Part shown: piece after piece, positions 24,081-35,215 of the stretch
How positions within the stretch are numbered: position 1 is the stretch's first letter
How the letters are laid out: every line of letters starts with the position of its first letter
NCBI GenBank assembly: GCA_018340805.1
Contig: JACMZG010000008.1
Location: 31,258,014-31,322,013 of the forward strand
DNA: 64,000 nt
From: Microvelia longipes
Taxonomy: Eukaryota > Arthropoda > Insecta > Hemiptera > Veliidae
Reading direction: 5' to 3'
Position numbers and translations under genes: made by a program
The notes under the pieces: generated by a model
What the model was told of the DNA's origin: nothing
Database searches by the model: none
What the model saw: only the letters and a program-made list of their open reading frames with translations

Positions 24081-24869
24081 TTAAGAAAACAAACTTTGCT
24101 AAACTGCTACTCTGATAGTCGTTAAGGATGGGCATAACTTGTTATTACTTATAGGTATAGTACGAATTTTGGTTTTTCCTAATCTGGAAAAATCTGTGTT
24201 TTAATCCATTGGAGTTAAGTAAATTGAGATTTTCCTAACACGAATTTCACACAAAATAAATTCGAAAAAGCATTGTGGCAACCTTTGGCAAGATAATTTA
24301 CCAAAACCACTACCTACTACCTTCATTGTTTAAGCCGTATTATTAGTTTATTTGAATATAGCATTTTTTACTATATCATCAATAGAATAGTAAAATTAAG
24401 ATAGTTAAATATAATTAGCATGAAGTGATAAATACATTTTAATTAGTATTTAAGTGAGTCAAAGTAATTGTAAATTATGAATGGTTAATTTAACTTTTCA
24501 TAATAATCAAATTAAAAATCGAATTATCTGAAAATCCATACGCTATTTAATGCAATTAATTTTTATATGTTTGTTGATATTCCTTGTGCCAATAAGGTTT
24601 AGTCAATTAATTTAATGATAACTGAACCATTATTATTGTATTATACTTTCTATTTGTGTAGGTTTTAACATTAAAACTATTTTAAACTTACTTATTAAAA
24701 ATTTCATTTTTTTTTAATTGATAATAACAGTTACTACATACAAATATACTTTCGCTAACATTGCTAAATTTTTAGTTATAGAGGATTCCATTGGAATTGT
24801 TTAAACTTCTTTCCTATTTACTTTACCGAAATTCGGAATTTGATTAGGTTAAGACTCAGGAGGTCTTAA

Positions 24870-24960
24870 AAACGGATAATTAAGTTAAAATCCCAGTTTT
24901 TAGTACAAACTCATTACTTTTTCTTCACACATAAGGTATAAATAAGGAAAAGTCAAAACG
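24870..24960 (+). repeat. GTATAA-family right-end fragment
   Basis: AGGTCTTAAAAACGGATAATT, CCCAGTTTTTAGTACAAAC, TTTTTCTTCACACATAAGGTATAAATAAGGAAAAGT follow the family right-end order. Confidence 0.75.
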
Positions 24961-25006
24961 TTTGCGTCTTTATGAATGCGTGGATATGTTGGCTCCGGAT
25001 TGTTCC

Positions 25007-25102
25007 GTCGACAAATCAGTTCGTCGACAAATCATTTCGCCGACAAATCATAGCGTCGACAAATCATTGCGTCGACAAATCGTTCCATCGACAAATGATT
25101 TG
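25007..25102. repeat. Six exact-length 16-bp tandem units (GTCGACAAATCANNNC)
   Basis: Units start at 25007, 25023, 25039, 25055, 25071 and 25087, each a version of GTCGACAAATCATTTC. Each unit carries the self-complementary core GTCGAC or a one-base variant. The array is bracketed by GTTCCGTCGACAAATC (25003-25018) and its near reverse complement GATTTTTCGACGGAAC (25116-25131). Confidence 0.95.
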
Positions 25103-25131
25103 AGTTTGTCGGAATGATTTTTCGACGGAAC

Positions 25132-26639
25132 GAAATCACACCGATTTGTTGAAGTTCATCACACCGAAGTTGCAAAATGGGTTAAACGACAGAACAAATA
25201 TGAACGACAGTTATGTGAAATTATGCTCTAGGACAGAATACCCCAATTACATTTTGATGATGGTGAGAATCTTAAAAACGTGTTAGTAGAAAAAGTACTC
25301 ATTTTTACTAATGATTTATTGCTAAGTCCTACATAACCTCAACTACATTTGCGTCTTGAAAAGTTTTTGAAGGCCATTGGAAAAGGGCACTTAAATTGTT
25401 ATTGTTTTATTGTACAATGGTTAATATAATACTTATGTTTGCAAACCACAGTCAACGATGAATTTTGTAAAATATATGTTTTTTTGGTTTCAGGTAAATG
25501 CTTTGTTATAAATATATGACCGAGGCTTTTTATTTTGTGTAAGTAGATCTTCAAATTAACTTATTCAACACTATCAAAATCATTTACCTGTGTGTGTGAA
25601 ATTATAAAATACAGCATGTAGTTGTTCACAATTGGTTGCAACTAAATAAGTTCTATATAAACCAAGTAGGGGAAAAAATGCAATTTCTGCCAGACCATGC
25701 ATGTAGTCCACATTTTGTCTCCAGGGTGTTAGCTCAAATTTTCCTATGGGCGCAGCCATATTGTTTTCCCCTAGTAAATGTAAACAAACTGTTTACAGTA
25801 CTCCAAATTTTCGTTTTTATTGCATTACATTGTACGTTTAAGTATAAAATGTTAATATTTAGTGTAAAAAATACGTTTTGTCACATCCAAAAGGGGTGTA
25901 AGTGCGAATTTTTAAATTCTAGTTTTGTTTAAATTACTCAAATCGAGCGGCTTATTAAACATTTTTACGTGTACACTACTTAACTTAGTTCATTTTTGCG
26001 AGTGATATTTGTTTTTTCCCTTCAAATATTAATTTTGAAACTTGAACCTAGAATTTTGAATATTATAAATACAATCGTTATATGTAAGGCAATACTCTGT
26101 CGTCTTTATGTTCTTCAAAATCTTTCATTATTACATTAAGGTTTTAATAACCTTAACTATAGTTAACCTAGTTAACTATACTAAAGGTTAACTTTAGTTG
26201 ACCTTTACTATAGTTTCTCTTTTTCTTTAACTAAATTAATATAATAATAATATCACAGAATTTAAGGCAAAATCATTAAATTAGTACGTACATAATTAAA
26301 AAGCGAACACACGATAAAAAGCTAATGTTATCAGAGTTGCCAATAAGATGAAGTAAAAACGTAAATCTTAAAAGGATCACGCGGAATAATTCTAATTTAC
26401 CTTTTTTTATTTTGAGCCCGCTATCAGCTGATCACCCATGTCTGAATTTTTTACACAGGTTAGTATAGGAATTTCCCTACTTGATTTATTTATTACTTTA
26501 GTTGCAACTAATGGTTAAAGTATCAGCTGGGGGCTGTTTCGCAGCGACATAGTTGTCCTGAATCAGTTTGTCAAACTACTTAAGTACATAAGTCGTATGC
26601 TGCTACGATATAAGGGAATTTCCGAATGTATTAGTAAAA
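25132..26639. other. No gene called; small inverted repeats
   Basis: The 98-codon plus frame at 25636-25932 has no recognisable domain. It overlaps an inverted pair (TAGGGGAAAA at 25667 and TTTTCCCCTA at 25764), so it is not called. GTTAAC/GGTTAA-rich palindromic words cluster at about 26136-26215. TTTTTTTGGTTTCAGGTAAATG near 25479-25500 looks like a splice acceptor by chance or as part of an unseen gene. Confidence 0.45.
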
Positions 26640-27015
26640 AGAATCGGGTACGGGGTACTTTGGCACTTTTCCTCAGACTATACAATACGCCAAATCAATA
26701 CTCTAACACGTTTCTGGGCTCGCTTCGTTTGTCCTCTGATAGTTAATAACAGCAGTCACCCAAGCAGCACTGACCTGGCTCAGTGCTGCTTAACGTTTAC
26801 GATCCAACAAAACCCACAGATATACTTATCACTTAGCGTACTTATCAATTTTGTAAAGGTTTAAACTTGTACGAAATTTCAACTCAATTGTATAGAATTT
26901 TTTAAAAAACGTACACAAGACGTGTACGAGTGACACCCCGGTTTCGAATTTTTTGCAAACACCAATACTTTTCCTATACACATCTATGGTATAAATGAGG
27001 AAAAGTAAAAATATT
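26640..27015. repeat. GTATAA-family fragments
   Basis: GAATCGGGTACGGGGTACTTTGG...ACTTTTCCTCA (26642-26676) is the reverse complement of the internal CCGTACCCGATT region, and CTGGGCTCGCTTCGTTTGTCCTC (near 26714) is a decayed GCTTCGC motif. At 26920-27010 a right end follows (GTGACACCCCGGTTTCGAATTTTTTGCAAAC...GGTATAAATGAGGAAAAGTAAAAA). Confidence 0.75.
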
Positions 27016-27250
27016 TTTTACGTTGTTGCTTACAATGCTCAAAAAAGCATTGAGTTGTCCACCCTTATTTCTAAATCAGTATCAAACTCCTATGATCTCT
27101 ACTCCCCGTTACCTAGCTTTACATTGCAGTTCGACATTAAAACACTACATTACACTTCGACATTTTAAATACATTAAACTTTTGGTGTACTACATTTTTT
27201 GCTCTACCAATCAAGAGTTTTTTAACGATATATTACTGGATTTATTCCTT

Positions 27251-27545
27251 TTACTTTAATTTTTTTATGTTCACCATTTTTGCCGCCATTTTTAAATTTG
27301 AGGATGCAACATATATTTTTTTCTCTCTTTTAGAGCTTTGAAACGATATGCTACTCGATATTTTCATATGGTCCGCCATAGTAGCCGCCATTGTGAAAAT
27401 AATTGTTGAAATATAACCAAAAACTAGACAGGTTTGACACATAGTTAATTCTACATGTACACAAAATTTTATCAAACTAGGTTCATTTTTACGGCAGTTA
27501 TCGCGACACGTTCACACAAACACAAACAAACATCTCAATCCTCTG
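27251..27545 (-). repeat. ACTGCCGTAAAAATGA repeat family, minus copy
   Basis: Reverse-complement landmarks GCGATAACTGCCGTAAAAATGA, TTTTGGTTATATTTC, TTGTGAAAATAATGGCGGC-type blocks, ATCGTTTCAAAGCTCTAAAAGAG and ATATATGTTGCATCCTCAAA match 51640-51960 on the plus strand. The 74-codon minus frame here is repeat sequence. Confidence 0.75.
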
Positions 27546-29064
27546 AAATGTAAGAACTCACTTACGTTCGTTCAATAAGTATAATTTAGGTAAAGCGAAA
27601 TGTCTTTTGATACAGTATATTATTTTGAAGAACGAGCTAATATACCTGCTCTAAATCAATTTCAGTGAATACATTATCTTGGAATTGGTTATAGTTACTG
27701 TTCAAAATTCTAAAACTAAATAAGTCGGGCTACCTGGCTTCTTCATATGAAATATCTACCTAATATCGATCCAGTTCTTCAATCCCGCTAAATTTGTTTC
27801 ATAAATCTTGTCAATTCTTTAAAGTTATATCATGAATTTAAACTTGTGAATTTTTTATTAACATTTTTTTGAAAAAGAATCCGAAAAATTATTACCAATA
27901 TAAAAATCAATTTATCTTTTAATATTATTCTATACCGGTATAGAATTAAATACCATTTTTTACCCGAGATTAGATCTGGATAACAAGATTAAAAACAAAA
28001 ATAAATAAATTAAAAAATAATATTTAAATAACAAATATTCAAAGTTGGTACTACGAGTAATTAATTTTCATAGTGATTTATTATTTCTATATTTCGTACA
28101 AACTTTAAAGTTTGTTTTATCTTAACAGAATAACTATACCTTCTTAATATATTTATATAAAGAAATTAAAAATGTTTTAAAGTAATTAATTAAATTTTGT
28201 TGTAATATTGATGTATCAAATTTCAATACATTAAAGAAATTTCGAGCATTTTTTTATTTATTTTTTACTTGATTTGTTTTCTGTTATAAGTTTGTAGTTA
28301 TGGCAGTTGTTATTTCCTTTATTTAATCAATTATTTTTATGGTTATTCAATTTTACAACCCGCATTCTAGAAGATATTTTATACACTCGTACATCTTGTT
28401 TTATTACTCACTGTAATTGTGTTTGTTCAAATTCTTCTGACTTAGAATAATTGTTTGATAAAATGTTTTTCTTGTAAAACTACTTATTAGCTTAGTATAA
28501 AGTAAAACGACAATTTTATTTAATTTATTTTTCTTATGTTTTGAATTATTTGTTACATTTTATGTATTTGATTTTATAAAATTCTTTAGTTTTTAGATAA
28601 ACGCCTAAATTTTACTTTTTATTGTATTTTAAGAATTTTGCAAGAATGATAATGCCGAAAATAAATGCCTCATAATAAATTATTGAAAAATACGTAATTA
28701 CTAACTTTGAAAGTTAAGATTGAAACATAAAACTCAATTAAAATATTTTAAAATCAAATGCTCAAAAATAAGATTTTTGCATGGCGTTATGTGCAAATTC
28801 AAACGAATTAACATGAAAAGAGAAAAAGAAAAGATGACTGTACCATTTGCATGGGTGTAGGTTTTATATTCAACGTGGTTTAGTGGAACAACATGAAGAA
28901 GATTTAGTTTAGCTTGGAATTAAAAATAAGCTCATTTGTTTCGAAAATTCGCTAAAAAAGTGAAAATTGTTTTTTTGTTCTTCTTTGCTTTTCAATGGAC
29001 TTTTAATTTTTTAAATCTTTTTTTTTTAATAATTAAAATAATTATTAATTACTTTCTTTAATAT
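27546..29064. other. No gene seen
   Basis: Very AT-rich sequence without supportable coding or RNA features. Confidence 0.5.
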
Positions 29065-29235
29065 CTTCACACATACACACACACACACACACACATATAC
29101 ACAGACAACTTTGTGAAAACCACTTAGGAGGCCTAAAACAGATAATTCCGGTGACATCCTGGTTTCGGATTTTTTTGAAAACACAATACTTTTCCTATAT
29201 ACCTACGGTATAAATGAGAAAAAGTAAAAAGTAAA
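29065..29235 (+). repeat. GTATAA-family right end with (CA)n
   Basis: A (CA)n run (29073-29095) leads into ACAGACAACTTTGTGAAAACCACTTAGGAGGCC, CGGTGACATCCTGGTTTCGGATTTTTTTG and ACTTTTCCTATATACCTACGGTATAAATGAGAAAAAGT. This closely matches the full copy. Confidence 0.85.
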
Positions 29236-30180
29236 AACTAGGAAACTTTTTGAAACCTTAACCAATCAAACATGTGGAAACCATAAACATTAAGAAAAGG
29301 GGATTTCTCTCAGTTTCCCAATATTATCTAACAACTAATAATATTTTCGATATGATTTTTACCCTAGACGTCAGGAAAAATGTTTAAATGTTTTATATAA
29401 TTTTTTTCATAAATATGCGGTAAAAGGAATGAAAAGGTGGCCTTATTTATTTTTATCGGCTTTCCTCTTATGAGCGTAATTTGTTGGAGATAATCTCTAA
29501 TGTTTGGTGATAGTTTATCAAGTTTATAGTGTTTTCTTATAATGTTTATACCATACAGTCTAAAGAAAACAAAAATTAAAAAAAAATTATTTGACGAAAT
29601 ACCCATGTTAAATTTCTTTTCGATTAACAAATACAAAGTTACAGCTTAACAAGTTAATCTATAAAGCCTTGATGATAATCTTAAGCGGAATGAACTTACA
29701 TTTTAAATCAGTACAAGTGTACAAAACAGCAACAAACTTAAACAAGTGCAAAAAATATTTTTTAATTGGTCTTTATCAATTATAGCTTTACATCAACGCT
29801 TTTAGCCATTTAATACTATAATTAGCAAATTATCAAGTTTAATTAGTCAGTAAAAAGTTGTTTTATATCGGTGTCTGAATGCAGTTTAACTGTCTGTCAA
29901 CGCTTTCCTTATCATCTATAATAATTAACGTTACATGCATGAAAGGTTTTAATTTATGATTCCTAGTTAGTATATCAAATTGCCATTTCGACTTATTACA
30001 TTTACGATCAAGCCAAAGCTTTTAATCTTAATCTCCTTTATGAAAAATAAAAGCTAATTTAACAATGAGAAATGTTTTTCTATTAAGAATAAAATAATGG
30101 TATAAATGGATTCAATTTATATTTCCTTTGCTTCTTAGCTCTTTAATCTATTGAAAATAATTTAATGAAAACAGAAAAAA
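29236..30180. other. No gene called
   Basis: A 90-codon minus frame (29364-29636) has no recognisable domain or supporting context. Otherwise AT-rich DNA. Confidence 0.5.
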
Positions 30181-30876
30181 ATTCTGGCGCGGTGGTCCGC
30201 ATGTCGGGCGAATTTCCTTTGGATGCGTGTTTCCGTGCTTTTTACATTATATAAGTTTACAACTACTAAATAAATAATTCCGGCGTGGTGGTCCGCTGTC
30301 GGGCGAATTTCATTTAGAATGCGTGTTTCCGTGCTAAACAACCCATTTCTTGCTTATGCAAGAACCATGCCCATTGCGTGGTTCCGGTTCATGCTTTAGA
30401 ACCTAAGCAGTTACTCAATTGTCAAGCACTGCTCGTAACTCATTTTGTCTGTATTTTCCAAAGGAAATGCGCATAATCATCCAGTTGTTGTACAAACTAT
30501 GCCTCTAAAATTAGAAGCACGCACTATTATTTGCACTAGTTTAAAGATTAGTTACTTATCTTTAAGCTTAGTCAGTTATCTTTAAAGGTTTTAGCGCATT
30601 TCCTTTGGAAAATACAGACAAAATGAGTTACGAGCAGTGCTTGACAATTGAGTAACTGCTTAGGTTCTAAAGCATGAACCGGAACCACGCAATGAGCATG
30701 GTTCTTGCATAAGCAAGAAATGGGTTGTTTAGCACGGAAACACGCATTCTAAATGAAATTCGCCCGACAGCGGACCACCGCGCCGGAATTATTTATTTAG
30801 TAGTTGTAAACTTATATAATGTAAAAGGCACGGAAACACGCATCCAAAGGAAATTCGCCCGACACCGCGCCAGAAT
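30181..30876. repeat. Long near-perfect foldback, GGCGC family head
   Basis: Left arm (30181-30474) and right arm (30593-30876) are near-identical inverted copies of about 290 bp around a 118-bp centre. Shared blocks are GGCGCGGTGGTCCGC, GCGTGTTTCCGTGCT, AAGCAAGAAATGGGTTG (and complement), GAACCATGC, AAGCATGAACCGGAACCACGC, GAGTAACTGCTTAGG and CCAAAGGAAATGCGCAT. Each arm holds the terminal GGTCCGC...CGTGC module twice, joined by TACATTATATAAGTTTACAACTA, so one palindromic head is nested symmetrically in another. Confidence 0.95.
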
Positions 30877-31110
30877 TATTTTTCTAGTTGTAAACTTATA
30901 TTAGGTAAAAAAAAACGATAAAAAATTATTGTCCCTACTAGGATTTGAACCCAGGTACTCTGGGTTTGAGAGCTCGCATCCAAAGGAAATTCGCCCGACA
31001 TGTGGACCACCGCGCCAGAATTATTTTCTAGTTGTAAACTTATATTTAGTAAAAAAAAAACGATAAAAAATTATCGACCCTTCCAGGATGTGAACCAGGT
31101 ACCCTGAGTT
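30839..31110 (+). repeat. 136-bp tandem duplication of arm end plus tRNA-like region
   Basis: CGCATCCAAAGGAAATTCGC starts at 30839 and again at 30975. Each is followed by CGCGCCAGAATTATT, TAGTTGTAAACTTATATT, ACGATAAAAAATTAT and a reverse-complement B-box-like block (AGGATTTGAACCCAGGTAC in the first, AGGATGTGAACCAGGTACC in the second). Confidence 0.9.
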
Positions 31111-31683
31111 TGAGTGGTCGTATTGACTCCGGACCACTGCCATTCAACTCAGAGGCCCAAAAACATTGAAAACGACACCCTACTCGAAATTTTAATTTTC
31201 AACAACGACCGTTATGTTGGTTTTCTATATGTTTTGTGGTTTTTTCGACTTTTTGGTAACTTAAAGTGGTCGTATCGTCTTCGGACCGGTTTCATTCGAT
31301 TCAGCGCCCAAAATTACATATAAAACGACACCCTACTCGAAATTTATTTTTTATCGACCTAAATTTTGGTTTTTGGTAATTTACAATGGTTTTTTCGATT
31401 TTTAGGTCACTTAGAGTGGTCGTATCGACTTCGGACCGGTTTCATTCGATTCAGCGTCTCAAAAAACATAAATATTGACCTTTTCGCGGAAAAAAATATT
31501 AACCCTGAATTTTGCTGATTTTTTGAAAATTTTGCTGACTCAGCAAACCGGGTTAATGACGTCACAAAACCTGGTTTTCAATAGGGTTCGTGTCCTCCGA
31601 AGGTTGATTTTTGTACCAAGTTTGGTTAAAAAATATTAATCCGTTCGAAAGATAGAGTGTTTACAAAAAGTGTCTAGAAATAC

Positions 31684-31772
<89 letters not shown>

Positions 31773-31900
31773 GCGAAAATTTTTTTTCGTCATTAGGGAC
31801 CTCTGAAACGGATTTGTGTCGTGGTCCGAGGTTCGAATTCCGCCATGACGCCTATCCCATTAGCGAATTTTTTCCCAAAGGAAATTCGCTAAAAGGAGGT
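30884..31900 (+). repeat. GGCGC-family composite body with tRNA-like boxes, best copy
   Basis: Order: hairpin ACGATAAAAAATTATCG; reverse-complement tRNA-like zone (GTGAACCAGGTACC near 31091 resembles a B box, CCGGACCACTGCCATTC near 31130 a weak A box); two related GACTTCGGACCGGTTTCATTCGATTCAGCG blocks; GACACCCTACTCGAAATTT twice; GGTTAATGACGTCACAAA; ATAGGGTTCGTGTCCTCCG; (TA)n at 31683-31766; CCGAGGTTCGAATTCCGCCATGACGCC, a second B-box-like motif; and the tail hairpin AGCGAATTTTTTCCCAAAGGAAATTCGCT. Orientation of any Pol III transcript would differ between the two box regions. The 69- and 81-codon plus frames here are incidental. Confidence 0.75.
31683..31766. repeat. (TA)n microsatellite inside a composite repeat
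   Basis: About 84 bp of TA at the same junction as in the 5684 copy. Confidence 0.95.
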
Positions 31901-32099
31901 ATTAATTCGACGTAATTTCTCTTCGTTGTTGTTGAATTAATATTTTTTGGTCTATAGCCCTTTTTAGCGGATTTCCATGGGGATCTCTTTTTAAGGTTCC
32001 ATATTAACCTTATTTTCAGTAGATGTAGATCTATATTTACGTATTAGGGTAGTATTGTCGATCTATTATTGGTATATTAGTAAGTATCTACAGGGAGGA

Positions 32100-32790
32100 C
32101 CAAAAGTAACCCCCCCCCCACTTCTTGGTGCATCGGTATTCCTATACAAAACCAGATTTTTTGACAAAATAGGATAAAGTAAATTAAAAGGTATACTTTT
32201 ACTGGGCTTTTGGGTTCTATATTGGACAAATTTTTGTCTAAGACCTTTATTTTGGCGGAATAAGTGCCCAAAGTATAAAAAAATATGACATTGAAGCCTA
32301 AGTATTGACATTAAAAAGAATTAGCCAGAAGTAAAAATGCCTTTTTTCATAAGAACACAAATTATTCATTACCTTACCCTAATTTTAAGATATTTATAGT
32401 CACTAATGCTACTAGATTTAGGGAAATTAGTGATTCTATTTGTAAAAAAAAGTTAGATGTAATGAATGATTGGTGTTATTAATCCAAAAATAAGGCATTT
32501 TAACTCTTGGCAAAGTTTTTCTAATATCAACACTTAAGCTTCAAGTTTGAGTCAAAATGTTTACACTTTAAGCACTTATTTCTACCCAAATAGTCGTTTT
32601 AGAAAAAAAAATCCAAGGGGTAAAATGTATATAGGGGCAAAGTGGGATAAATATATTCATCCCTAAAATTTAAGAGCCCAATAAAAGTATATCTTCCATT
32701 TTACTGTTTTCTATTCTTCTTAAAATCCGATGTTGCATAACACACCCAAAGTTTACTGCGCCGCCAAAAATAAGTTCTCTTTTCATAAAA
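32100..32790. repeat. Inverted-repeat element with C-run edge
   Basis: ATAGGATAAAGTAAATTAAAAGGTATACTTTTACTGGGCTTTTGG (near 32168-32212) pairs with GAGCCCAATAAAAGTATATCTTCCATTTTACTGTTTTCTATTC (32672-32714). Outer pairing is weaker. The left flank contains C9 (32111-32119). The interior has TCACTAAT/ATTAGTGA. Two overlapping minus frames of 81 and 64 codons lie in the left arm and have no recognisable content. Confidence 0.7.
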
Positions 32791-32847
32791 AAGAGCTTTT
32801 AGTTTCATTAATTTATGCGTTATTAGGGTAAAGCGCAGGTGGAGTGT

Positions 32848-33105
32848 ATTATAATAATCAATACGAAAAAGCCTCTCCACAAAATTTTAATTTAATAAAA
32901 TTCAAATCCGGCTTTCAACCTAAACGGTCATTATTAGTGCCGGAGAGAAGAATATATAGATGTAGGTGAGTCTATGATATCATGACTGAGCCGGTTTTGA
33001 ATTTTATTAAATTAGAGTGAATTTTAATAAAATTAAAATTTTATTAAATTTTAAAATATTTTTATTAAAACATAGTGGAGACGCTTTTTCGTATTGATTA
33101 TAATT
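32848..33105. repeat. Foldback related to 12186-12447
   Basis: ATTATAATAATCAATACGAAAAAGCCTCTCCAC pairs with GTGGAGACGCTTTTTCGTATTGATTATAAT (33074-33103). The interior has GGCTTTCAACCTAAACGGTCATTATTAGTGCCGG, shared with the 12186 copy, and AT-rich AATTTTATTAAA inverted runs. Confidence 0.85.
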
Positions 33106-33131
33106 AATATAAATTAATGATAATCAATACG

Positions 33132-33173
33132 AAATTTTGAACCATCAAACATAAGTTTGATGGTTCAAAATTT
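33132..33173. repeat. Perfect 19-bp hairpin
   Basis: AAATTTTGAACCATCAAAC, a 4-nt ATAA loop and the exact reverse complement. It is preceded by a third copy of ATAATCAATACGAAA from the adjacent foldback end. Confidence 0.9.
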
Positions 33174-35095
33174 AAAAGGGAGTACAAAAAATTAAAAATG
33201 TAATTAGTAAAATAGGGTAACATGGTCTAAAAAATTGTATCTTCAGGGCAGCACAGCTAAAGTTTCAATTCTCTAGCGTAAACACAGCGGGGGTTTTTAG
33301 GGATACAGTGGTTATTAGTGCCTGAAATTATTGAGTATGATGTACTCAATGGTAAGTTCAAAATGAGTATGGTGTACTCAATGGTAAGTTGGTGTGAAAA
33401 AATAAAAAGAATCATAAAAGACAATTTGGTGTCAAAAGTGTTTTATTTGTTTTATTTTCTTGCTGATTTTTTCGATAGCGGAGTGTACAGGAGTAAAAAA
33501 GAAGTATTCAGTAAAAAATAATGTTTGTTTATACTTGTTCAAGGTCCGTGAATTATAATTAGTACAGGATGTGAAAAATTAGTTATGTTTGCTCTTAATG
33601 TTGTGAACTATTTCATAAATAAAACTATGAGCTCATCAATGTATATTTAATTATATACATTACATTAAAAATGCTGCTTTTAATGTTGTTCCACTCTACT
33701 TACTTGAAATTAACTACAATAAATTAACTACTTTGCAGGAATTGCGTTTTAACTGTTCTAATACTTCATGAAGGTAATGGTTTCAACAAAAAAGCTTTAT
33801 AGGTGTAAAGACATAATTCACAATGGAAATTCCCATAAATAGTTGGCATAATTTTTGTTTTAATTTACTTAGGTTGAGAGGTTTACATTGATTTTTATTC
33901 TATAAAAATCAATCAATTAAAGGTCAAACCCAAAACAATTTTATTTGATAAAAACGAATTAAATTTCCTGCTAAAAAATACTAAACTCTTAGAAAAAAAA
34001 CCTAAACTTATTTAACTTTATGAAAATCGGTTAGCTCAAATAAACTCGGTAAAATTTATACAATTTATCAACAAAAAAACCAATTACTAGAAGAAAACAT
34101 ATAAATAATGTGTAAAATATGCAAATATGTTTGCATGTTTTAAAAATTATAGATCATTAAATAGATTCATCGTATTGTAAAATCTCGTACTTTGTGACTT
34201 TTTTTTTTGAGAAAATTGTCTAAATTCAAAATAAAATAGGTTCGAAACTCAGGAACTCTTAAATTTGACCTTATTAATTTGATCATATAATCGTTCTGAT
34301 TAAATTATAATTATTTTGGGTACGTACATTCGCTAAGGCAATAATAGGTAATTAAATTGATGAAAAACTTAAATGTTTTCACGTCTGTTGTACGAAAAAA
34401 AGGGTACACAAAGACGGCAAATAATTCAACTTTAATTACAAGTATTAGCAATAAAGCTTAGTTTTCCCCATATCTGTAGACAAGGAGGTTTGAAAGGCGT
34501 GAAATACCTTGTTTCTTCATGTAGCATTGTTTGTAATATCATGTAAAAAAGAATTTCTAACAAGGTTGCTAATTTGCAGACATATAAGGAAGTAAAATAG
34601 TTGTTAAACTTAATTGCATTTACATTCTGCGAAATCTTGTATAGATGTTCCATCCAAAGAAAGGATGATTTAACATCGAACTAGATTCTAAAACAATGTG
34701 CCTCGTAATTATGAGAGATAAAGTCATTCTTTAGCATACATCTTGAGTCAAGCAGTAAGACTTTAACATATATTTAGATTATGTCTGATCAAAACTATAA
34801 CTAACAGTTCATTGTCCATTATTTCTATACTTTTTTAGTGTCATTAAGTTATAGGACCTTGAATTACAAGTGATGCGATGTCTTGATTGATAAAGTTTGG
34901 CTAATACTATGTAACAATTTTTTTTCAGCTTGAGGCTCAAAGATAAGATAATACATGAGGAAAATGCTTTAGTCGGTGACGATACTTGATATGCAGGAGG
35001 CATAATCTCAAAAAGAAAGTAATGAATAGAGGGGTTGTTAACTTTATTCATTCGTGCTCAATTTAACTGACATAATCGTTTAATTTTACTTTGTC
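33174..35095. other. No gene seen; weak repeat traces
   Basis: AAAGTTTCAATTCTCTAGCGTAAACACAGCGGGGGT (33260-33296) is a weak GTATAA-family trace. A 32-bp direct duplication GAGTATGATGTACTCAATGG.../GAGTATGGTGTACTCAATGG... lies near 33333-33396. Open frames of 60-80 codons (33318, 34432, 34809) show no recognisable features. Confidence 0.5.
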
Positions 35096-35215
35096 CCGTG
35101 TAGAGAGGATCAGACGAACAAAACAAATAATTCCGATTAATTTCCGGTTTAGGCTTTTTTTAGCAAATACAATACTTTTCCTCTGTACCTGCGGTATAAA
35201 TGAGGAAAAGTAATA
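35096..35215 (+). repeat. GTATAA-family right-end fragment
   Basis: CAAATAATTCCGATTAATTTCCGGTTTAGGC, GCAAATACAATACTTTTCCTCTGTACCTGCGGTATAAATGAGGAAAAGTAATAA. Confidence 0.85.

Noticed and set aside
25479..25500. Splice acceptor TTTTTTTGGTTTCAG
   Set aside because: No plausible exon follows and such strings are expected by chance in AT-rich DNA.
25636..25932. 98-codon plus-strand frame
   Set aside because: No recognisable domain, AT-driven Phe/Lys/Ile composition, and it overlaps a small inverted repeat. A single exon of an unseen gene cannot be excluded.
29364..29636. 90-codon minus frame
   Set aside because: No family resemblance, no splice or promoter context, AT-driven composition.
31789..31890. 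Helitron 3' end (hairpin followed by CTRR) at the composite tail
   Set aside because: The hairpin runs directly into CTAA without the usual short spacer, and no 5' TC end or Rep/Hel sequence is seen.
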